64,000 nt of DNA from Auriscalpium vulgare (taxonomy: Eukaryota > Basidiomycota > Agaricomycetes > Russulales > Auriscalpiaceae). The translations under genes were made by a program, and so were the position numbers. The notes below the pieces were generated by a model. The model ran no database searches and was not told the origin of the DNA. It saw only the letters and a list, made by a program, of their open reading frames with translations. The stretch spans positions 930,001 through 994,000 of the forward strand of contig JAHBBC010000008.1 of assembly GCA_019915015.1 (NCBI GenBank). Direction: 5' to 3'. This document shows positions 56,955 to 64,000 of the stretch, piece by piece. How positions within the stretch are numbered: the stretch's first letter is position 1; each line of letters starts with the position of its first letter.

Positions 56955-57767
56955 AGCGCTTAGACAGGCTGGACGCGCTGCCTCCATGCTGCGTCCTCCT
57001 GAGTGCGCTTGAAACTAGCACATGAGCAACAGATACTGCAGCGCCGCCTTCGCTACTGCAACCCACGGCATACTGCAACACCCTCTGTTATGCACATATC
57101 TCCCTGCCGCACCGAATGCCCCGCGGCTTTGCGTCTTTAATCATGCGTCACCAATCACCCGTCATCATAGGCTTGCTGGCTGATCTATGCACCATGCTTT
57201 CTCGGTTCTGGGTGCCGTTCTGTTCACTCCTCCGCTTTTTGAAGCTGCAGCGTTGTTGGCTATACCAGCAGCCAGCTGCTCGCGCCGCCAAAATGCACTG
57301 AGCTATTGGTCAAAGCTCTTCTGTGAGTACAGAGCGCGTGCCGCTCTATATCTCCTGCAACTCTTAACGCGCCAGGAAGACAAGCCCGCCCACGGTCTGT
57401 GCGCATCGCCACGCCTGCTGTATCTGGCACGGTCTCGCGTTTGGTGCATGTTCCTTACCTGTACATCTTTTCGCATTTATCTGGTCTCCGCTGGCTGTGA
57501 TTGTACGAGCTGTGTGTCCTTCGGAGGGACCCAAACGTCTTGGTGCTCAGGCCAGTCGCTCGTCAAGAGCGCTATCTGGTTTTCCGTGCATAACGCCGCT
57601 GCAATGGAATGGCAGGATAGACGCTCAAAGCATGCCGCCAGTGGGACTTTTGCCTGCGCATCCGGGGATCCGCGTACGATATGAACAAATGTACGACGAG
57701 TAAAACGTGATGTGTCATAAGTGGAAATGAAGAACAATAATACAATAAAAAGATTGAAGGGAGAGAA
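56955..57767 (+). other. Between Y' and K6; degenerate sequence
   Basis: Partner of 35491-36268 with several indels. No intact gene claimed. The minus strand at 57477-57737 is open and includes the PDAQAKVPLAACF peptide that recurs at the left edge of the window. Confidence 0.4.
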
Positions 57768-59165
57768 TTATTTGACCTTGGAGGTATCGTAGTCGGGAGA
57801 CGGCCCCTCATCCGGAGGCATGGGGATGGCTGGAGTACGCGTGACGATATACCCGGTCCTGCGATAGACGTGGCAAATCCACCTAAACGGACCCAAAGTG
57901 AAAGAATCCTTCCTGCCGACAAGGCGAGAGCGGAGCTTCCAGCTCGTCAGCACCCCGCTCACCTCTGCAAATCGGGACGCGACAACGTCGATGGGTGGCC
58001 GCATGCTCGGATCCTCGTGGCACATGTCCGCAACGAGAGGCTCGAGCCATTTAAAGCCATGGTCTTTCTGGTGCAAAGAGTGAGAACGCTCATGCATTCG
58101 TACGAGATTCATACCTGTATGAAATCTTCACGCAGCACGTTTCCGATATAGTAGATGTCCGTCTGGAAGGGATTGTGGTCCGGGCAATTGGGAAAATTGC
58201 GAAATTCTGGCGCAGACTTGTCGCCGCCACGAACTGGATGGTCCAGTGGTGCCTCAAGTGCAGGATCGTAACAGCGGGACAAGCCAAAGTCGATGAGGTA
58301 GTAGCGTGGCGGGCGCTGCGTGCGCGTGTACGACTTCGCGAACCAATGGAAGTTCTTGCTGCGGTTCATCTTGACTGGGTGGAAGGAGTTGGGGTACATC
58401 CCGCTCGGATCGAGGACGATGTTTGACCAGTGCAGTCCCTGCGCGGAGTGAGAAGTATTCCATAAGTGGAGTTCCAGTTACTGACCTGTGAGCGATGTGA
58501 AGCTGGTGCATGAGTTCCAGGCCCTGCGATGGCTAAGTATCATGTCCACACATCAGCCGAGAATGGCGCACCTCAATTATCTGCTTGGCGAACGCTACGA
58601 CCTCTCCGAAAGTCCTGAACCGAGGATTGTCGTACGGGCGCATCCTTGGAAGAACAAGGAGAGTCTGTGATAAATGTTCGAGCCGCTTTATTTCTAGGAC
58701 GGGGATGCAGTGATTCTTGGGATGCCGCCTATACTCCTCCGAAGACAACAACTGCGTGATCTCAATTTCCTCGGGCGTGCGGTCGTCAGGCAGTCGTTTG
58801 AGGATGACCTGCTTCCCATCCACTATGCGTGTTGCATCAATGACGAGTGGAGCCTGCGGGGGGCAGTTGCGTGTTGTCGATGCTTCATGATCACTCACCA
58901 CGATGATCTTCCTCTTCTGCCAATCCTCGAACCAGCTGGGCGGCAGCTTCCACCGAGAGCCAGAAAAAGTCCTGTCCTCATGATAGCGAGGGCGAAGCAT
59001 GTAGCTAGCTGCCTCTATAACCTTCTGATGTTGAGCCCAAAATCTTTCACCAGGCCAACGATGCCCAGGGTCTGCACGCATCTCATCGAGCGCGGCAAGC
59101 CGGCGCGCCCGTGCCTCCTCTTCTTCAGGGGTGCCTTGTTTTCTCGTGGGTATGATAAAGACCAT
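57768..59165 (-). pseudogene. K6: array kinase with 1-base deletion in the catalytic loop
   Basis: Closest to K3 (same N-terminus MVFIIPTRKQGTPEEEEARA; first exon 58899-59165). At 58420-58425 the plus strand reads gatgtttgacc where K1-K5 and K7 have gatgttttg. The missing base lies between the HRD triplet and the catalytic Asn, so the frame breaks just at the conserved GQNIV string. Everything else (splice sites, DFG, F-helix Asp, CHEDPSMRP) is still readable, so the lesion is recent, or an assembly or homopolymer error. Confidence 0.82.
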
Positions 59166-59750
59166 AGCAGGGGAAGCAAGCGTGAGTTGGAAACACTAGG
59201 ATGGAGTAGATTCAGGAGATGAGTGTGTCGGAGCGGGCGTATTCTGAGGAACAATAAGGCAAGGCTACAAGGGCACCCCGACTGACGGGCTTACGTGTGC
59301 GGGACAACGCCTGTGACCCAGCGCCGCTGTGACTATCTGAAATCCTGGGATCACTGTGAAAATGATGGACCAACCACGGTGGTCAGTAGAAGCATCAAGA
59401 CGCACGCGAGCAGGAGCTGTACTGTTTGACGCCGGGACAATTCAGGATCTGTAAAATATTCTTTTGAACTAGTTGTGAGCAATCTCCCAGATAATGTGGC
59501 TCGTACATGAGATTTAGGGCCGCCGAGCACCTCAACTTGAAGAGCACCTAGTAGACTTGGGGGCAGCTTTTAAACATGGCTGCGTGCATGTAGTACGCGA
59601 TCCTGCCTGCAGCTAAAGGCTTCATACATTTGAGGAGTGTATACGCCAGACGAGTGAGCTGTTTCAAGACTGGGTTGCTCTGAGAGAGAAAGGAACGCAA
59701 GAGGCTTTCGTTAAGTTAACAGGCAGAGTGGACTCGGAACGTTCAAGGCT
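59166..59750. other. Upstream region of K6, gene-free
   Basis: Almost identical to 37676-38310 but with a single copy of the 42-bp unit and a stop in the frame that is open there. Confidence 0.6.
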
Positions 59751-62167
59751 AGGTTCCCACGCGTACTGGACGACCCCGAGGTATATCCGCGGCCAGCGGC
59801 CACGACGTCGACATCGACGACCGTTCGTCTACCTTCACTTCCACAATCTGCACCTCCAAAGTGCCACCGCTATTTCCTCCCTAATGCGTGGCAGGAACAT
59901 AGAGATCGTCTCGTCAACTCGTAAGGACAACCGCCCGCCCGGATGTGCAAACCGGCCGACTTTCGACGGGGTTGATGTAGTAGAGGGATGCGGGCGATGG
60001 CTAGATGGATGGGCTGGGATGTATCTGGCAAACGGTGCGCGCTCTGTTTGATGTGCTGGCGTATCCGTGTTGACATGGAATACTCGTCCAGGACGACGAC
60101 GGTCGCTCAGGCTATCTTCTGATGCTTCCAAAAGCTCTGGCTGGCACTTTGGACAGGACAGTCTGGACGTCGCAGCAGACGCGATTGGGGACCCCGTCGA
60201 GGCCGAAGCTGGAGGTGGACCATGACCAGGTGATAGGGTGCGTAGCTGCATGATGTCTCTGTTCCCTCTTGTAACGTGTATCATGCTACCTTGACAGGGC
60301 AAGCTACCAGTCCGGTCGACAGTGCCACGTACAGCCAGGCCGACCATACTTCGTCGCCTGCTCACGATCTCTGCACATCGTGTGGTATTCGCGCGTTTTA
60401 TTTCGAGGCGAATGTGCAGGTCGCATGCGCTGTTGTAGCTCATCCATACTACGGAGATTGTACGTCGTTGCTGAGGTGCGTATCCTTGCATAGATAGTTA
60501 TCCCCACGCTAACGTGCCCTTTCTCGTTGACAGTACTCATCGCGACCATCTTAAACCCCATTAAGCGGAGTTGAAAGCATTGGCCGCTAGCATCGACGCC
60601 CGCTGTGCATACATGCGCTCCGGCACGGCGCTCGCAATGCTCGTAGTCAACGAAGGCTCGTTCTGGTCGAGTGACGCGTCGGAGGGACAATAGGCAGAGC
60701 TCAGGATAGCCGACTTTGAACATGCGAGCGGTGCGTGGCAAGCCCCTTGAGCATCGTGACGAAACTGACGACACGCTCGACTAGCCCTCTGGGAGACACA
60801 AATCTGACGGCAACCAACGGGGCTGCAGCAGGTGCGTTCATTTACCAGTTCCGCGCACTGGTATATTGACGCACACAATCTGGAACATCCGCTAGCCGTC
60901 AGCGATCCTATCTGCAATCAATTGCAGGCCGCGTGCGGCATCTGGATTGGGACGACAGCGCGCGATCGATCTGTTATCCTCGTACCTCTTGCGACGGTTC
61001 GCCGTCTCTGAACGTCCAGTGCATTAGTTATGGGTAAGTAACAGTGTTTCAGCGCGCTTAGTTTGTCCTTATCTGTCCCTCAGCTCGACGGAGGAATCCA
61101 GCGCCCGCGCCAGAAACCCATGGGAGTCGAGGCAGATTGGCCTAAGGCGAGGCGGGCCAGAGAACGAAATGCGCTGCTGTGCGGCGGTCTTTGGGCAGGG
61201 TACTAGACGTGCCTCTGTTGCTGCTTGCAACCTCTGCGCTACTCATCGCTACTAGATTTATCAATCAATTATTGACGAGGCCGCCTGCCCAACAAAATCC
61301 ACACGTACAGTGAGTTTTCCGCCTAACGACACCCATGGCAGACTCTCGGCGCTCTCAGTTCACGCTCATCCGCCGCACAACATACGCTTCTGCCTCTCGT
61401 TCATAGCCTTCGATCCGTGCGAGACAAACCGTGGGCCCGCGAAACGTTGCTGGGCGGAGGTTTCCACACGCGCAGAAGGAGGTGTTTGTTTCTAAGCCTT
61501 GGCGCGAGCAGATATGGTGCGCGGCATGTACGGCAGATGCACGTTGAAAGGGCGTCGAACCCAAGGGCCCGTCTATGGTGCATTCCTGGCGTTTTCCTAT
61601 GGGCTGCGTATTGACCCGGACTAGCCTTCGAAATATCGTATGTCACGGCGTACCACCACAAGAACACAGCACGCTAAGCACGCCCGAGGTGCGTTCTAGC
61701 TATTTATTGGGCGCTCTCCTCTCTTTGACTCCCTGCCACCTATCCACGTATGGGCCCTAGTTTGCACCGTAGACTTCAGCCACATGGCCCTCCGGCGCGT
61801 CGGGTCGCAGGACGCCCGGATCTGGCATTCTGCGAGAGCGGCTACTCCAGGCCCGGCGCAAGGCTGCGGTGCAACAGGCGAGCACGTCTCGCCACCTGAC
61901 GCATTGGCCGGCACCTGCCTCCTGACAAGTAACCAGCCGCACGGACTCAAAGGCGTTATCGAGCCTACAACGTTGAGTGCGATGATCTCGGGAGGCCCTC
62001 TCTAGTAATTGTATAGTTGATACACACTGCGTATCCGAACCGTCCCCTAGCGAGGCCCCAAACAGCGAATTTGGGTACGAGGCAATCCAGGCGTGTAACT
62101 TTATTCTGGATAATGTAGAACGATGGTACCGCGGAACGAGTGAAGTAGGAGCACTATAAGAAAACTA
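59751..62167 (+). repeat. R module, copy R3'
   Basis: Partner of 38311-40707 with frequent small indels. No intact gene. Confidence 0.7.
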
Positions 62168-63597
62168 TTACACCTTGGAGGTATCGTTGTCGTGAGACTG
62201 CCCATCATCTCGAGGCATGGGGACTGCCGGGGTACGCGTGACGATATACCCCGTCGTGCGGTAAATGTGGCGCATCCACCTGAAAGGACCCAGGACGAAA
62301 GAATCTTTCCTGCCGACAAGGCGAGAGCGGAGCTTCCAGCTCGTCAGCTCCCCGCTCACCTCCGCAAATCGGGACGCGACAACGTCGATGGGTGGCCGCA
62401 TGCTCGGATCCTCGTGGCACATGTCCGCAACGAGGGGCTCGAGCCATTCAAATCCGTAGTATTTCTGGTAGAGAGAGTGAGAACACTTATGTATGCGTAC
62501 AAGATTCATACCTGTACGAAATCTTCACGCAGCATGTTTCCGATATAGTAGATGTCCGTCGGGAAGGGATTGTGGTCCGGGCAATCAGGAAAATTGCGAC
62601 ATTCCGGCGCAGACTTGTCACCGCTAAGGACTACACCGTCCAAGGGTTCCCCAAATGCAGGATCGTAATAGCGGGACAAGCCAAAGTCGATGAGGTAGTA
62701 GCGCGGCGGGCGCTGCGTACGGGTATATGACTTTGCGATCCAGTGGAAGCTCTTGGTCCGGTTCATCTTGACTGGGTGGAAGGAGTTTGGGTACATCCCG
62801 CTTGGATCGAGGACTATGTTTTGCCCAGTGCAGTCCCTGCACGCGGTCAGACGTGCGTATTAAACACGATGCATGCGGCTTATACCTATGAGCGATGTGA
62901 AGCTCGTGCATAAATTCAATGCCCTGAAGAAAATAAGCGTCATTGCGGCCCTTCAGCTGAGACGGCGCACCTCAATTATCTGCGTGGCGAACGCCACTAC
63001 CTCTCCAAACGTCCTGAATTGAGGATTGTCGTACGGGCGCATTCTAGGAAGAACAAGGACAGTCTCTGATAGTTCCTCGAGCCGCTTTGTTTCTACGACG
63101 GGGATGCAGTGGTTCTTGGGATTCAGCCTATACTGCTCCGAGGAGAACAACTGCGTGATCCCAATTTCCTCGATCTCAATACCCTCAGGCGTGAGGTCGT
63201 CAGGCAGTCTTTTGAGAATGACTTGCTTCCCATCCACTATACGTGTGGCATCCAAGACGAGCGAAGCCTGCGGGGATCAGTTGCGTGACTTCGATGCTGT
63301 ACGACCACTCACGATGATCTTCCTCCTCTGCCAATCCTCGAACCAGCTGCGCGGCAGCTTCCACCGAGTCCAAGAAAACTTCCTGTCCTCGTGATAACGC
63401 GGGCGCAACATGTAGCCCGCTGCCTCGATATCCTTCTGATGTTGTGTCCAGTCTCTCTCACCAGCCCGACGATGCCCAGGGTCAGCGAGTGTTGCTTTTG
63501 CCAAAGCGACAAGCTCTGGGTTTCTCGGGGGACGATTGCGCGTCCTTCCCGGCTCCTCGTTAGCGTGGCTCTGGTTTGTGGAGGGTGCGATGGCCAT
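62168..63597 (-). CDS. K7: array protein kinase, possibly chimeric
   Basis: Same five-exon plan; first exon 63313-63597, stop at 62168. Motifs: DATRIVDGKQVILKRL, HELHIAHRDCTGQNIV, YYLIDFGLSRYYDPAFG, SAPEC in the APE position, NPFPTDIYYIGNML, CHEDPSMRP. It carries an in-frame insertion after LTPEG (IEIEEIGITQ) that looks like a local duplication of the IEI coding string. By position it pairs with K4, yet its upstream region matches K2 and K5, so exchange between subtypes is likely. Confidence 0.86.
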
Positions 63598-64000
63598 GGT
63601 AGGAAGCGAAATGTTGAGCTCGAAGAGGGGGAAGGAAGAAGCAGAAGTAAGCGTCGCCACAGCAGAAACCCGAAAACAACACGAAGTGATGGCACACGAG
63701 CGGGCGCCAAACGCTCAAAGTGGACTTGAGGAACAAAAGCAGTCCTTGTAAGTGCCCGCTGTCGGCGTCAGGACAATAACAAGCCGGCTGGGTACAGCGC
63801 GCCATGATGATACGGAGTCCTCATCACTTCGCAGCCTCCGCCGCGGCTCATCGTGTTCCCGCACGCGCGCATCTAGGGGCGGCTTCGTAGACGGGCGATG
63901 ATATAGGGCGCGGCAGACGGTGGTGGACGCTAGGGGGAAGATTCCCGCTCTGGATGTCAGAAGGATTAGCAGGGGTATCCAAAGTGAGGACCACTATCGG
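63598..64000. promoter_or_regulatory. Upstream region of K7, K2/K5-type
   Basis: 63605-63780 matches 33835-34010 and 55290-55460 (ctcgaagagggggaagg, agcgtcgccacag, cgggcgccaaacgctcaaag). No gene is seen up to the window end. Confidence 0.6.

Larger units (their letters stand above)
42150..63660. repeat. Segmental duplication unit beta (about 21.5 kb)
   Basis: Direct tandem partner of 20600-42110; see there for order of modules. Differences from unit alpha include a 14-bp loss at about 48015, a 42-bp repeat present once instead of twice near 59540, loss of the X promoter and start codon at 42110-42180, and a 335-bp inversion of one unit relative to the other near 22456-22790. Confidence 0.93.

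Noticed and set aside
18580..63597. Reading the kinases as inactive pseudokinases
   Set aside because: Lys of subdomain II, HRD, catalytic Asn and DFG are present in six of seven copies once introns are removed.

Overview
The window looks like basidiomycete (Agaricomycete, possibly Polyporales) nuclear DNA. Protein genes are split by short introns (about 48-68 bp) with GTRNGT-like donors and CTGAC/CTAAC branch sites, there is a KDZ-superfamily transposase with a CxC2-type cysteine cluster, and there is a multicopy family of small protein kinases. I see no prokaryotic features, no rRNA or tRNA genes and no CRISPR array. All exon structures were assembled by eye from splice signals, frame continuity and agreement between copies; no database search was run.

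Left part (1-18180). After a flank holding one copy of a repeat block (S1, 947-1735) comes a GC-rich element of about 16.1 kb, 2087-18178, bounded by 155-bp terminal inverted repeats with only about seven mismatches. It carries an 11-exon KDZ transposase (11158-15011, 1094 aa, candidate DDE triad present) and three multi-exon passenger genes in the same orientation: A (3526-5423), B (5948-8770, GRF-like zinc finger) and C (9508-10489, RS-like tail). A possible small gene lies on the other strand at 15130-15435. A and B both end in a short basic motif (RKxxDRAAG) followed by an intron in the same phase, so they seem to share a module. GC-rich minisatellites fill the space between the genes and the ends. 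This is the best candidate for a poorly described system: an apparently complete KDZ transposon with cargo.

Right part (18580-64000). This is an array built on a tandem segmental duplication with a period of about 21.5 kb: unit alpha about 20600-42110 and unit beta about 42150-63660. It holds seven kinase genes (K1-K7), all on the minus strand, and four members of a plus-strand family (X1-X4) whose 3' half contains duplicated 18-codon mini-exons separated by 56-58 bp introns. K1/X1 and K4/X3 are divergent pairs. Kinases K1-K5 and K7 look intact; K6 has a 1-base deletion in the catalytic loop. X1, X2 and X4 have TATA-driven promoters; X3 has lost its promoter and start codon. A small putative gene Y occurs once per unit. 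The rest is decayed repeat modules (R, S, T) that also exist in several copies per unit. Parts of the two units (about 24-31 kb against 45.25-52.3 kb) are almost identical, while the flanking gene copies are more diverged, which suggests recent exchange or gene conversion.
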